64,000 nucleotides of DNA from Paraburkholderia ginsengisoli NBRC 100965. GTDB lineage: Bacteria > Pseudomonadota > Gammaproteobacteria > Burkholderiales > Burkholderiaceae. The translations under genes were made by a program, and so were the position numbers. Under the pieces are notes generated by a model, which worked only from the letters and a program-made list of their open reading frames with translations, had not been told where the DNA came from and did no database searches. Positions 44,946 to 54,492 of this stretch are shown here, in pieces. Where the stretch lies: positions 62,001 to 126,000 of the forward strand of contig NZ_BBJF01000009.1 in assembly GCF_000739735.1 (NCBI RefSeq). The letters run 5' to 3'. Position 1 is the first letter of the stretch, and every line of letters starts with the position of its first letter.

Positions 44946-46046
44946 TCATGCCGGTGCATGCGCGCCACTGCGAATCGCCCGGCTGTGTCGATGCACTTCA
45001 TCGACAAGTTCAGCCACGTTTTCCGGCGGCGTGAACTGCGAGATGCCGTGTCCCAGATTGAACACGTGCCCTGGATGATTGCCGAAGCTGTCGAGCACCG
45101 CGCGTGCTTCCATGCGAATCGCCGCCGGCGGTGCAAACAGTACGGAAGGATCGATATTGCCCTGAAGCGCAACCTTGCCGCCGACGCGCTCGCGCGCCTT
45201 GCGCAGGTTCACGGTCCAGTCGAGACCAACCGCGTCCACACCGGTGTCGGCGATCTCGTCGAGCCACAGGCCGCCACCCTTCGTGAAGGTGATCACCGGC
45301 ACTTTCTCGCCGTCGTGATCGCGCTTCAGCTGGCTCACCACCTGCTGAATGTAGTGCAGCGAAAAGCGTTGATAGACGCCGTCCGCCAGCGCCCCGCCCC
45401 AGGTGTCGAAAATCATCACGGCTTGCGCGCCCGCTTCGATCTGCGCGTTCAGGTAAGCGGCGACCGAGCGCGCGTTGACGTCGAGAATCCGGTGCATAAG
45501 ATCCGGACGCGCGTAGAGCATCGACTTGACGGTGCGGTGGTCCGCCGACCCGCCGCCTTCCACCATGTAGCACGCCAAGGTCCACGGGCTGCCCGAGAAA
45601 CCGATTAGCGGCACGCGCTGGCGACCCTGTGCGTCCGTAAGCGCGGTGCGAATTTCGCGTACGGCGTCGGTCACGTAGCGCAGCGTGGCGTCGATGTCCG
45701 GCACCGCGAGCCGCGCGACGTCGTCTTCCGTACGCACCGGGCGCGCGAATTTCGGCCCCTCGCCGGTGACGAACTCGAGCCCGAGACCCATTGCATCGGG
45801 GACGGTCAGGATGTCGGAAAACAGGATCGCGGCGTCGAGCGGATAACGATCGAGCGGCTGCAGCGTGACTTCCGTTGCGAACGCCGGGCTCTTTGCGAGA
45901 CCAAGGAAACTGCCTGCGCGACCCCGCGTGGCGTTGTATTCCGGCAGGTAGCGGCCAGCCTGCCGCATCAGCCAGATCGGCGTGTAGTCGGTCGGCTGGC
46001 GCAGCAAGGCGCGCAGGAAGGTGTCGTTCAGGAGTTTATGGGCCAC
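44946..46046 (-). CDS. hemE: Uroporphyrinogen decarboxylase
   Basis: Decarboxylates uroporphyrinogen III to coproporphyrinogen III in haem synthesis. It has 366 residues. The GTG at 46046 gives MAHKLLNDTFLRALLRQPTDYTP, the family N terminus; a TTG seven codons upstream is less likely. Signature PIWLMRQAGRYLPEY, the catalytic Asp in ILFSDILTVPDAMG, and GFSGSPWTLACYMVEGGGS are present. The stop is followed by the long gap before priA. Confidence 0.96.
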   Translation of the reverse strand: MAHKLLNDTFLRALLRQPTDYTPIWLMRQAGRYLPEYNATRGRAGSFLGLAKSPAFATEVTLQPLDRYPLDAAILFSDILTVPDAMGLGLEFVTGEGPKFARPVRTEDDVARLAVPDIDATLRYVTDAVREIRTALTDAQGRQRVPLIGFSGSPWTLACYMVEGGGSADHRTVKSMLYARPDLMHRILDVNARSVAAYLNAQIEAGAQAVMIFDTWGGALADGVYQRFSLHYIQQVVSQLKRDHDGEKVPVITFTKGGGLWLDEIADTGVDAVGLDWTVNLRKARERVGGKVALQGNIDPSVLFAPPAAIRMEARAVLDSFGNHPGHVFNLGHGISQFTPPENVAELVDEVHRHSRAIRSGAHAPA

Positions 46047-46297
46047 GTTTCGTACGACTGAAGGCAAAGGGGCATTTTACCGGAGCCGCCCCACGCCATC
46101 GCGCCCGATGCGGCCAATAACTCTGATGCGAACGGGGCGGGCGACTTTTGTCGGCGGTGATCAGCTGCGACTGCGGTGACGGTACGCGTGGTGTTTAGGT
46201 GATGACCTGGCGGAATGGCCGATGTTCAAGCCGCCATTGGCGAGCTAGCATCGCATCGTCTTAGCAGACAATTACATACAAACAGCAAGGAGACTCG

Positions 46298-47086
46298 ATG
46301 AACAGGACAGCACTCGCCATCCTCGGCGCCGTCGCCGGTGTATTGATGCACGCAGGGGCGGCCGGCGCGCAGACCGCCGCCGCGCCTTCCCGACTCGACG
46401 AAATTCTCAGCCGCGGCACGCTGCGCGCCTGTACGACCGGCGATTACAAGCCGTACTCGTTCTACAAAGCAGACGGCCAGTTCGAAGGCATCGACATCGA
46501 CATGACGCAGTCGCTCGCGAAGTCGCTCGGGGTAAAGGTGGAGTTCGTCAAGACGTCGTGGTCGAACCTGATGAACGACTTCGTCGCGAAATGCGACATC
46601 GGCGTGGGCGGGGTGTCGCCGACGCTGGACCGGCAAAAGCGCGCCTTCTTCACACAGGCTTATATGGTCGACGGCAAGACACCGATCGTTCGATGCGACG
46701 ACGTCAACAAATATCAGACGGTCGCGCAGATCGACCAGCCCTCAACTCGCGTGATCGTCAATCCGGGCGGCACGAACGAGCGTTTCGCGAAACAGTACTT
46801 TACGCACGCGAACGTGACGGTTTATTCCGACAACGTGACGATTTTCAAGCAGATCCTCGACGGCAAAGCGGACCTGATGGTGACGGACGCGTCGGAAACG
46901 CTGTTGCAGCAAAAGCTCAACCCGGGCCTCTGCTCGGTGCATCCGGACAAGCCATTCCAGTATGGCGAGAAGGCTTGGCTGCTGCCGCGCGGCGACGTGG
47001 CATTCCAGCAGTATGTCGACCAATGGCTGCACCTCGCGCGGGCCACTGGTGAGTATCAGACCATCACGGATAAATGGCTGAAATGA
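46298..47086 (+). CDS. pheC: Periplasmic cyclohexadienyl (arogenate/prephenate) dehydratase
   Basis: Converts prephenate to phenylpyruvate or arogenate to phenylalanine. It has 262 residues. A signal peptide (MNRTALAILGAVAGVLMHAGAAGA) sends it to the periplasm. The fold is that of a solute-binding protein, and the sequence follows Pseudomonas PheC closely: TTGDYKPYSFYKADGQFEG, TSWSNLMNDF, IDQPSTRVIVNPGGTNERFA, VYSDNVTIFKQILDGKADLM and LCSVHPDKPFQYGEKAWLLPR. These separate it from amino acid-binding proteins, the main alternative. AAGGAG is found upstream. It is monocistronic. Confidence 0.88.
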   Translation: MNRTALAILGAVAGVLMHAGAAGAQTAAAPSRLDEILSRGTLRACTTGDYKPYSFYKADGQFEGIDIDMTQSLAKSLGVKVEFVKTSWSNLMNDFVAKCDIGVGGVSPTLDRQKRAFFTQAYMVDGKTPIVRCDDVNKYQTVAQIDQPSTRVIVNPGGTNERFAKQYFTHANVTVYSDNVTIFKQILDGKADLMVTDASETLLQQKLNPGLCSVHPDKPFQYGEKAWLLPRGDVAFQQYVDQWLHLARATGEYQTITDKWLK

Positions 47087-47099
47087 CGCCGCGGATTTC

Positions 47100-47139
47100 G
47101 GCCGCTTGTTGCGGGCTTGTTCCTTAGCCACAAGCGGCC
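47100..47139 (+). terminator. Inverted repeat after pheC
   Basis: GGCCGCTTGT (47100-47109) and ACAAGCGGCC (47130-47139) pair perfectly over a 20-base loop, 14 bp after the stop. There is no T-run, so it may be an mRNA-stabilising or Rho-type element rather than a classic terminator. Confidence 0.4.
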
Positions 47140-47559
47140 AATGAATTCCGATTTATTCCAGTAACCGGCCACGATCATGTAACCGAGCGGTTCGTGTTTA
47201 AGCAAAAGCCGAAGATTATGGACGCGCCGGTGCCAGCGAATCGGCCCCATTTGCGGGACGTCAGAAGAAAGCGCTCGATGTTGCAGAGCAGCATATGAAG
47301 AGCCTTAGTGGTGAAGATTTTTCCGACGTCCTAAAAATACCTGTAACACGGGAGATTCTTCTCATGAAAGATGCGCATGCAACCATTTCATGCGGAATCG
47401 GCTGAACAATTTACGCCGCAATATGCGTCGCGAATAGCATCAATCATGCGTATGAAATTGCGAGCCAGTCATAGGTAAAAATTACGTTTAAAACGAATCC
47501 ATTTAGCAATAAATCCCGCGACGCCTTATCCCACGGGCGTTACAACCTGAAACACTTTG

Positions 47560-47806
47560 TTACCGCGTGGGTAGGTTAATTCGCCCACAATGCCCTCAAC
47601 GGTTTCAACACGGATGTGGCTGGGTGCGTGGTGTGAGCGGATACGATGCACTTGCCGGTCGGCTTATGCCGAAGCCCTGTGAAGGGGCATCCCTGCTGGG
47701 GCCGTAGTCGACGCCGGGTCGTCGTCTCAGTCGGTTCCAACTTTGGTCTCCTCGCGCTAACCCCGTAGCGTGTGGTTTTTAGCGGGCTCCAGGCCCGCTT
47801 TTTTTT
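47560..47806 (+). ncRNA. Possible structured small RNA (unidentified)
   Basis: A GC-rich, non-coding stretch with several local hairpins (TCGGC-TTAT-GCCGA at about 47659-47672, CCC-TGTGAA-GGGG, CCC-TGCT-GGGG) that ends exactly in a strong intrinsic terminator, while the nearest rightward gene stops 700 bp upstream. It does not match 6S, 4.5S, RNase P or tmRNA sequences that I know. Start and promoter are not placed. It could instead be a long 3' UTR. Confidence 0.35.
47781..47806 (+). terminator. Strong intrinsic terminator
   Basis: AGCGGGC (47781-47787) pairs with GCCCGCT (47793-47799) around TCCAG, followed by a run of eight T. It points right and has no adjacent protein gene on that strand. 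Confidence 0.88.
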
Positions 47807-47952
47807 CGTCTTGTCAAACGTTTGCGAGCTGTCGCGCTTACGCCTTTAGATGCTTTCAAGGATCGGGCGCTGTCCCTCAAATTGTTTTTCCCTGCGTGAG
47901 CCGCGCCGGCCGGATTCGCCTTCAGGCAATACCTGCGCGGCCCGTCTCGGCG

Positions 47953-49683
47953 TCACGCCGTCTTGTCTTGTTGCAACTTCAATTCGCTCATCATCCGTTC
48001 GCGCATGATGAATTTCTGCACTTTGCCGGTCACTGTCATCGGCAGCTCGTCGACAAAGCGGATGTATTTCGGCACCTTGTAGTGCGCGATTTGTCCTTGG
48101 CAGAACTGCTGGATCTCCTCCGCCGTCGCCTGCTCGCCTGAGCGCAGCACGACCCACGCGCAGACCTCCTCGCCGTACTTCGCGTCGGGTACGCCGAAAA
48201 CCTGCACGCTCTGAATCTTCGGATGACGGAATAGAAACTCTTCGATCTCGCGCGGATAGATATTCTCCCCACCGCGAATCAGCATGTCCTTTAGCCGGCC
48301 GACGATGTTGCAGTAGCCCTCGGCATCGAGCGTCGCCAGATCGCCGGTGTGCATCCAGCCGTCGACGATGCTCTCCCGCGTCTTCGCTTCATCGCCCCAG
48401 TATCCCTGCATCACCGAGTAGCCGCGCGTGCACAGCTCGCCGGTCTCGCCCACCGGCACGATCTCGCCGAGCGGATCGACGATCTTCACCTCCAGGTGCG
48501 GCTGAATGCGCCCCACTGTCGTAGTGCGTTTGTCCAGCGGGTCGGTGGTCGAACTCTGGAACGACACGGGGCTGGTCTCCGTCATCCCGTATGCAATCGT
48601 GATCTCGCTCAGATGCATCTTCGAGACGACCTTTTTCATCGTTTCTATCGGGCATGGCGAGCCTGCCATGATCCCGGTGCGCAGGCGCGAGAAGTCGTAG
48701 GTGGCGAAGTCCGGATGATCGAGTTCGGCGATGAACATGGTCGGCACGCCATGCAAGGCGGTGCACTGCTCTTCGGCAACCGCGGCGAGGGTCGCGGCGG
48801 GATCGAAGCCTTCCCCGGGAAACACCATGTTCGCCCCGACCGATACGCATGCCAGCACCGATAACACCATGCCAAAACAGTGGTACAGCGGGACGGGAAT
48901 GCAGAGCGCGTCCTGCTCGCTCAGCCGCATCGCCATCGCGATGTAGCGCGCGTTGTTGACCACGTTGCTGTGGGTCAGCGTCGCCCCCTTCGGATTGCCC
49001 GTCGTGCCGCTCGTGAACTGGATATTGATCGCCTCATGGCACGTCAGCGACGCGCCAATGGCGTCAAGCGCCGCGACATCGCGCGTTGCCCGCCCTCGCT
49101 CGATCAGATCCGAAAAGCTCATCATGCCAGGCGTGTCTGTGTCGCACATGCGGATCACGTGACGCAACTCCGGCAACCGTGCGGCGTGAAGTTCGCCGGA
49201 CGGCTGGGTAGCCAGTTCGGGGGCGAGGTCCTGCAGCATCTCGAGGTACATCGACGTCTTGAACCGCTCGGCGGCGATGACCGCCTTGCAGCCGACCTTG
49301 TTCAACGCGTATTCGAGCTCCGCAAGCCGATAGGCCGGATTGATGTTGACCAGCACCGCGCCGATCCGCGCGGTCGCGAACTGGGTGAGCAACCACTCGA
49401 CGCGGTTCGGCGACCAGATGCCAACGCGATCGCCCTTCGCGATGCCGAGTGTCAGAAGCCCGGCCGCCAACACATCCACCTCTTCCGCGAACTCCGTCCA
49501 TGTCCAGCGAATCCGCTGCTCGCGAAACACCACGGCCGGCCGATCGGCAAAGCGCTGTGCCGTGTCGCGCAGAAACTCGCCGACGGTCGCTTCGCTCAAC
49601 GGGATTTCGGTCGATCCGCGCACATACGAAAGACCGTCCTTGGGTTCGATGAAGGCACCTTCGCCTGACACTTGCGTTGCCAT
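47953..49683 (-). CDS. AMP-binding acyl-CoA synthetase (fatty-acyl-CoA ligase, ACSF2-like)
   Basis: Activates a carboxylic acid to acyl-AMP and then acyl-CoA. It has 576 residues. P-loop-like A3 motif FTSGTTGNPKGATLTHSN, A5 AYGMTETSPVSFQ, A7 WMHTGDLATLDAEGYCNIVGR, hinge GRLKDMLIRGGENIYP and the A10 lysine in ELPMTVTGKVQKF. The motif spacing matches medium/long-chain type enzymes. The start at 49683 has GGAG upstream. It stands alone left of the atp operon. Chain length preference is unknown. Confidence 0.92.
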   Translation of the reverse strand: MATQVSGEGAFIEPKDGLSYVRGSTEIPLSEATVGEFLRDTAQRFADRPAVVFREQRIRWTWTEFAEEVDVLAAGLLTLGIAKGDRVGIWSPNRVEWLLTQFATARIGAVLVNINPAYRLAELEYALNKVGCKAVIAAERFKTSMYLEMLQDLAPELATQPSGELHAARLPELRHVIRMCDTDTPGMMSFSDLIERGRATRDVAALDAIGASLTCHEAINIQFTSGTTGNPKGATLTHSNVVNNARYIAMAMRLSEQDALCIPVPLYHCFGMVLSVLACVSVGANMVFPGEGFDPAATLAAVAEEQCTALHGVPTMFIAELDHPDFATYDFSRLRTGIMAGSPCPIETMKKVVSKMHLSEITIAYGMTETSPVSFQSSTTDPLDKRTTTVGRIQPHLEVKIVDPLGEIVPVGETGELCTRGYSVMQGYWGDEAKTRESIVDGWMHTGDLATLDAEGYCNIVGRLKDMLIRGGENIYPREIEEFLFRHPKIQSVQVFGVPDAKYGEEVCAWVVLRSGEQATAEEIQQFCQGQIAHYKVPKYIRFVDELPMTVTGKVQKFIMRERMMSELKLQQDKTA

Positions 49684-49867
49684 GGTTGTCTCCGTGAGCG
49701 GAACTTCGCCCGCTTGAAATGAATTTGAAATCGATTGTGCCACCGCCGTGTGTCTATTCGGCATCAAGTCTTACCCGCAGCGCATCGCGCGCACCTTGCG
49801 CGAGGTAGCCAGCAATCGATTCGACCACGTGATTTTGCTTACCTTTCCGTAAACGTCAACCTCTGGT

Positions 49868-49898
49868 CAAAAAAAAGCAGCCACAAGGGCTGCTTTTT
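49868..49898 (-). terminator. atp operon terminator
   Basis: On the minus strand AGCAGCC-CTTGT-GGCTGCT followed by a run of eight T, 18 bp after the atpC stop. Confidence 0.92.
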
Positions 49899-49915
49899 CT
49901 CTGATACGTACCGCC

Positions 49916-50341
49916 TTAGTTCTGACCACGCAGCTTGCGCAGACGCTGAATCGCAGCGAGCTGAGCCGTCGCATACGCCAATTCCGCTTGCGCGGTTGCA
50001 TATTCGAGGTTCGAACCCGTGTTTTGCAGCGCTTCTTCCGCGCGCTTGCGTGCATCTTCAGCCTTGGCTTCATCGAGATCCTTGCCGCGGATCGCGGTGT
50101 CGGCGAGAACCGTCACTGCGCCCGGCTGGATTTCGAGAATGCCGCCGGCGACGAACACAAACTCTTCTTCGCCATTCTCGGCTTCGATGCGCACCGCACC
50201 CGGACGAATCCGCGTGATGAGCGGCGTGTGGCCCGGCAGAATGCCGAGTTCACCCGCTTCGCCCGGCAGCGCGACGAACTTCGCCTGGCCCGAGAAGATC
50301 TGCTCTTCCGCGCTGACGACGTCTACCTTGATAGTTGCCAT
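49916..50341 (-). CDS. atpC: ATP synthase epsilon subunit
   Basis: Part of the F1 central stalk. It couples gamma rotation to the c-ring and inhibits idle hydrolysis. It has 141 residues. The start MATIKVDVVSAEEQIFSG has AGGAG upstream; a 21-codon longer frame is rejected. The beta-sandwich (GELGILPGHTPLITRIRPGAVRI) is followed by two C-terminal helices (DEAKAEDARKRAEEAL). It is the last gene of the atp operon. Confidence 0.96.
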   Translation of the reverse strand: MATIKVDVVSAEEQIFSGQAKFVALPGEAGELGILPGHTPLITRIRPGAVRIEAENGEEEFVFVAGGILEIQPGAVTVLADTAIRGKDLDEAKAEDARKRAEEALQNTGSNLEYATAQAELAYATAQLAAIQRLRKLRGQN

Positions 50342-50447
50342 AAGTGTCGACTCCTGGTGAGCGTAGTGAGAGGCGCCGGCTTTGCATTCCGATACGTCAC
50401 GCATATCGACATGTGCAAGCCCGCGCCCGCTTCGTTACACCCGACCT

Positions 50448-51842
50448 TTACTGGATCTTCTTGGCCTTTTCAAAGGCTTCGTCGATCGTGCCGACCATGT
50501 AGAACGCTTGTTCCGGCAGGTGGTCGCATTCGCCTTCAACGATCATCTTGAAGCCACGGATCGTTTCCTTCAGCGGCACGTACTTGCCCGGCGAGCCCGT
50601 GAACACTTCAGCGACGTGGAACGGCTGCGACAGGAAACGCTGGATCTTACGAGCGCGCGCAACGGCGAGCTTGTCTTCCGGCGCCAGTTCATCCATACCC
50701 AGAATCGCGATAATGTCGCGCAGTTCCTTGTAGCGCTGCAGCGTTTGCTGCACGCCGCGCGTGATCGAGTAGTGCTCTTCGCCGATCACGTTCGGGTCGA
50801 TCTGACGCGAGGTCGAATCGAGCGGGTCGACTGCCGGGTAGATACCCAGCGAAGCGATGTCACGCGACAACACGACGGTTGCGTCCAGGTGGCCGAAGGT
50901 CGTAGCCGGCGACGGGTCGGTCAAGTCATCCGCAGGGACGTACACGGCCTGAACCGACGTGATCGAGCCGGTCTTGGTCGACGTAATACGCTCTTGCAGC
51001 TTACCCATTTCTTCAGCCAGCGTCGGCTGATAGCCCACTGCCGATGGCATACGGCCGAGGAGTGCCGACACTTCCGTACCTGCCAGCGTGAAACGGTAGA
51101 TGTTGTCGACGAAGAACAGCACGTCGAGGCCTTCGTCACGGAAGTGCTCAGCCATCGTCAGACCGGTGAGCGCGACGCGCAGACGGTTGCCCGGCGGCTC
51201 GTTCATCTGGCCGTACACCAGCGCGACCTTGTCGAGAACGTTCGAGTCCTTCATTTCGTGATAGAAGTCGTTCCCTTCGCGGGTACGCTCGCCAACACCG
51301 GCGAACACGGAGTAACCACCGTGTTCCTTAGCGATGTTGTTGATCAGTTCCATCATGTTCACGGTCTTGCCCACACCGGCGCCACCGAACAGACCCACCT
51401 TACCGCCCTTTGCGAACGGGCAGATCAGGTCGATAACCTTGATGCCGGTTTCGAGCAGTTCCGTCGACGGCGACAGCTCGTCGAACGCCGGAGCTTTCTG
51501 GTGAATACCGCGAACCACGTCCGAGTTGATCGGGCCGGCTTCGTCGATTGGGCGACCCAGCACGTCCATGATCCGGCCGAGCGTCGGCTTGCCAACCGGC
51601 ACGCTGATCGGCTTGCCCGTGTTCTTCACGACCGTGCCGCGACGCAGGCCGTCCGATGCACCCAGACAGATGGTACGGACGACGCCGTCGCCCAGCTGTT
51701 GCTGGACTTCGAGGGTCAGTTCCGAACCTTCGAGAATGAGCGCGTCGTAAATCTTCGGCATGTCCGAACGCGGGAATTCCACGTCGATCACCGCGCCGAT
51801 GCACTGTACGATCTTGCCTTCTACCAAAGCAGTAGTACTCAT
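50448..51842 (-). CDS. atpD: ATP synthase beta subunit
   Basis: Catalytic F1 subunit, 464 residues. Seen: P-loop GGAGVGKT (about 150-157), catalytic Glu region VFAGVGERTREGNDFYHEM, Walker B LFFVDNIYRF, and the DELSEED-like element GMDELAPEDK near the C terminus. It lies between atpG and atpC in the operon. Confidence 0.98.
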   Translation of the reverse strand: MSTTALVEGKIVQCIGAVIDVEFPRSDMPKIYDALILEGSELTLEVQQQLGDGVVRTICLGASDGLRRGTVVKNTGKPISVPVGKPTLGRIMDVLGRPIDEAGPINSDVVRGIHQKAPAFDELSPSTELLETGIKVIDLICPFAKGGKVGLFGGAGVGKTVNMMELINNIAKEHGGYSVFAGVGERTREGNDFYHEMKDSNVLDKVALVYGQMNEPPGNRLRVALTGLTMAEHFRDEGLDVLFFVDNIYRFTLAGTEVSALLGRMPSAVGYQPTLAEEMGKLQERITSTKTGSITSVQAVYVPADDLTDPSPATTFGHLDATVVLSRDIASLGIYPAVDPLDSTSRQIDPNVIGEEHYSITRGVQQTLQRYKELRDIIAILGMDELAPEDKLAVARARKIQRFLSQPFHVAEVFTGSPGKYVPLKETIRGFKMIVEGECDHLPEQAFYMVGTIDEAFEKAKKIQ

Positions 51843-51916
51843 CGCTTTTCCTTTAGATACTCAATTCTTCACTCGCGCAAAGGCGCAGTTTCGATGGGGG
51901 CGCCCGACCGTCAAGG

Positions 51917-52801
51917 TCAGACCGCCGCCGCGCCACCGACGATTTCCGACAGTTCTTTCGTGATCGCGGCCTGACGGCTCTTGTTGTACACGAGTTGCAG
52001 TTCGTTGATGACCGTCTTCGCGTTGTCCGAAGCGGCCTTCATCGCGACCATCCGGGCCGACTGCTCCGATGCCATGTTTTCCGCGACGGCCTGATAGACC
52101 AGCGCTTCGACATAACGCACCAGCAGTTCGTCCACCACTGCCTGCGCATCCGGCTCGTAGATGTAGTCCCACTGCGTGCTCGGCGTCGTGCCGTCTTCTT
52201 CCTTGCGCTCGAACTGGTCTGCCGACAGCGGCAGCAGTTGCTCGATCACCGGCTCCTGCTTCATCGTGTTGACGAAGCGCGTGTACGCCAGGTACACCGC
52301 CGAAACCTTGCCTTCCGAGTACAGGTCGAGCTGCACCTTCACCGCGCCGATCAGCTTTTCCAGATGCGGCGTATCGCCCAGATGCACGACGTTCGACACC
52401 ACCTTGGCGCGCAAACGGTTCAGGAAACCGAGACCCTTGGTGCCGATCGCAGTTGCTTCGACCGTCTTGCCCTGGCCTTCCAGTTCCTTGAACTTCTGCA
52501 TCGATGCGCGCAGCACGTTGGTGTTCATCCCGCCGCACAGACCTTTATCGGTCGTAACGAGGATGATGCCGGCCGCCTTCGCGCCTTCGTTCGACACCAT
52601 GAACGGGTGACGATACTCGGGGTTCGCACGGCTCATGTGCGCAGCGATGTCGCGGACCTTGTCGGCATACGGGCGAGCAGCGCGCATGCGCTCCTGAGCG
52701 CGGCGCATCTTCGATGCGGCCACCATCTCCATCGCTTTCGTGATCTTGCGCGTGTTTTGCACGCTCTTGATCTTGCCGCGAATTTCCTTCATTCCAGCCA
52801 T
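51917..52801 (-). CDS. atpG: ATP synthase gamma subunit
   Basis: The rotor shaft inside the F1 hexamer, 294 residues. The N-terminal helix MKEIRGKIKSVQNTRKITKAMEMVAASKMRRAQ and the C-terminal helix RMVAMKAASDNAKTVINELQLVYNKSRQAAITKELSEIV form the coiled coil. The internal Rossmann-like part includes TDKGLCGGMN. AAGGAG precedes the ATG. Confidence 0.98.
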   Translation of the reverse strand: MAGMKEIRGKIKSVQNTRKITKAMEMVAASKMRRAQERMRAARPYADKVRDIAAHMSRANPEYRHPFMVSNEGAKAAGIILVTTDKGLCGGMNTNVLRASMQKFKELEGQGKTVEATAIGTKGLGFLNRLRAKVVSNVVHLGDTPHLEKLIGAVKVQLDLYSEGKVSAVYLAYTRFVNTMKQEPVIEQLLPLSADQFERKEEDGTTPSTQWDYIYEPDAQAVVDELLVRYVEALVYQAVAENMASEQSARMVAMKAASDNAKTVINELQLVYNKSRQAAITKELSEIVGGAAAV

Positions 52802-52892
52802 TGCTTGCTCCTTGATCGAAGCGGCGCGGGAGCATTCGCATGCGTCCCGCTCCGCTTCAAGGTCCGTTTATGCCTTGCGGATCACTCGCGGA

Positions 52893-54434
52893 TCAATAAG
52901 CGCCGGACTTCTTGAAGTCTTTGACGGCCGTGTGCAGCAGGCCTTCGTCGTCCTTCGAGAGTTCCTTGGTATCTTCGATGCGCTTGACCAGGTCAGCGTG
53001 GCTCGACTTCAGGTATTCGCGCAGGCCCTTTTCAAACGGCAGGACTTGCGAAACTTCGAGATCGTCGAGGTAGCCGTTGTTCGCTGCGAACAGCGAGATG
53101 GCCAGTTCCCACACTTGCAGTGGCTGATACTGCGGCTGCTTCAGCAGTTCCGTCACGCGGCGGCCGCGCTCCAGCTGCTTACGGGTTGCTTCGTCGAGGT
53201 CCGATGCGAACTGCGCGAATGCTGCGAGTTCACGATACTGCGCCAGGTCGGTACGAATACCGCCCGACAGCTTCTTCACGACCTTCGTCTGAGCCGCACC
53301 ACCAACGCGCGACACCGACACGCCGGCGTTAATTGCCGGGCGGATACCTGCGTTGAAGAGGTCGGTTTCCAGGAAGATCTGGCCGTCGGTAATCGAGATC
53401 ACGTTCGTCGGAACGAATGCGGTCACGTCGCCTGCTTGCGTTTCAATGACCGGCAGTGCCGTCAGCGAGCCGCTCTTGCCCTTCACTTCACCGTTCGTGA
53501 ACTTCTCGACGTACTCTTCCGAGACGCGAGCAGCACGTTCCAGCAGACGCGAGTGCAGATAGAACACGTCGCCCGGGTAAGCTTCGCGGCCCGGCGGCCG
53601 GCGCAGCAGCAGCGAGATCTGACGATATGCCCAAGCCTGCTTGGTCAAGTCGTCATAAACGATCAGCGCGTCTTGACCGCGGTCGCGGAAGTATTCGCCC
53701 ATCGTGCAGCCGGCGTACGGCGCGAGGTACTGCATTGCAGCCGATTCCGAAGCCGAAGCGGCCACGACGATCGTGTATTCCAGCGCACCGGTTTCTTCCA
53801 GCTTGCGCACCACGTTCATGATCGACGAAGCCTTCTGGCCGATCGCGACGTAGATACAGAAGAGGTTCTTGCCCTTCTGGTTGATGATCGCGTCGACTGC
53901 GACTGCAGTCTTGCCGCATTGGCGGTCGCCGATGATCAGCTCACGCTGGCCACGGCCAACCGGCACCATCGCGTCGATCGACTTCAGACCGGTCTGGACC
54001 GGTTCCGAAACCGACTTACGCCAGATCACGCCCGGAGCAATCTTTTCGATTGCGTCCGTCTTCTTCGCGTTGATCGGGCCCTTGCCGTCGATCGGGTTGC
54101 CGAGTGCGTCGACCACGCGGCCGAGCAGTTCCGGACCCACCGGCACTTCCAGAATGCGGCCCGTCGTCTTGACGATGTCGCCTTCCGAAATGTGTTCGTA
54201 CTCACCCAGAATCACGGCACCGACCGAGTCGCGCTCGAGGTTCAGTGCGAGACCATAGGTGTTGCCCGGGAATTCGAGCATTTCGCCCTGCATCACTTCC
54301 GACAGGCCGTGGATACGCACGATACCGTCGGTCACGGAGATCACGGTGCCCTGGTTGCGAACGTCTGCGCTCGCTTCAAGGCCCTGGATCCGGCTCTTGA
54401 TCAGCTCGCTGATCTCAGAGGGATTGAGTTGCAT
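52893..54434 (-). CDS. atpA: ATP synthase alpha subunit
   Basis: Non-catalytic nucleotide-binding F1 subunit, 513 residues. It starts MQLNPSEISELIKSRIQGLE. The P-loop is GDRQCGKT (about 169-176). SPRP-type C-terminal boundary and the ending DFKKSGAY are also visible. AGGAG is found upstream. It follows atpH closely (58 bp). Confidence 0.98.
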   Translation of the reverse strand: MQLNPSEISELIKSRIQGLEASADVRNQGTVISVTDGIVRIHGLSEVMQGEMLEFPGNTYGLALNLERDSVGAVILGEYEHISEGDIVKTTGRILEVPVGPELLGRVVDALGNPIDGKGPINAKKTDAIEKIAPGVIWRKSVSEPVQTGLKSIDAMVPVGRGQRELIIGDRQCGKTAVAVDAIINQKGKNLFCIYVAIGQKASSIMNVVRKLEETGALEYTIVVAASASESAAMQYLAPYAGCTMGEYFRDRGQDALIVYDDLTKQAWAYRQISLLLRRPPGREAYPGDVFYLHSRLLERAARVSEEYVEKFTNGEVKGKSGSLTALPVIETQAGDVTAFVPTNVISITDGQIFLETDLFNAGIRPAINAGVSVSRVGGAAQTKVVKKLSGGIRTDLAQYRELAAFAQFASDLDEATRKQLERGRRVTELLKQPQYQPLQVWELAISLFAANNGYLDDLEVSQVLPFEKGLREYLKSSHADLVKRIEDTKELSKDDEGLLHTAVKDFKKSGAY

Positions 54435-54492
54435 TATTCGCTCCTGATAGTCAATTCTGTTGCGTGCCAGCCGCTTCAGCGCTTTGGGCGCT

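Larger units (their letters stand above)
47087..47952. other. 866-bp intergenic region between pheC and the acyl-CoA synthetase
   Basis: Contains an IR after pheC (47100-47139), an AT-richer stretch (about 47280-47520) and a structured segment ending in a strong terminator (about 47560-47806). A 67-codon stop-free frame at 47202-47405 (reading ...KKALDVAEQHMKSLSGEDFSD...) has no good start and no family I recognise. The promoter side is quiet for the leftward acyl-CoA synthetase, whose 3' end is here. Confidence 0.5.

Noticed and set aside
47087..47952. 6S RNA, tmRNA, RNase P or 4.5S RNA in the large gap
   Set aside because: None of their conserved strings are present.
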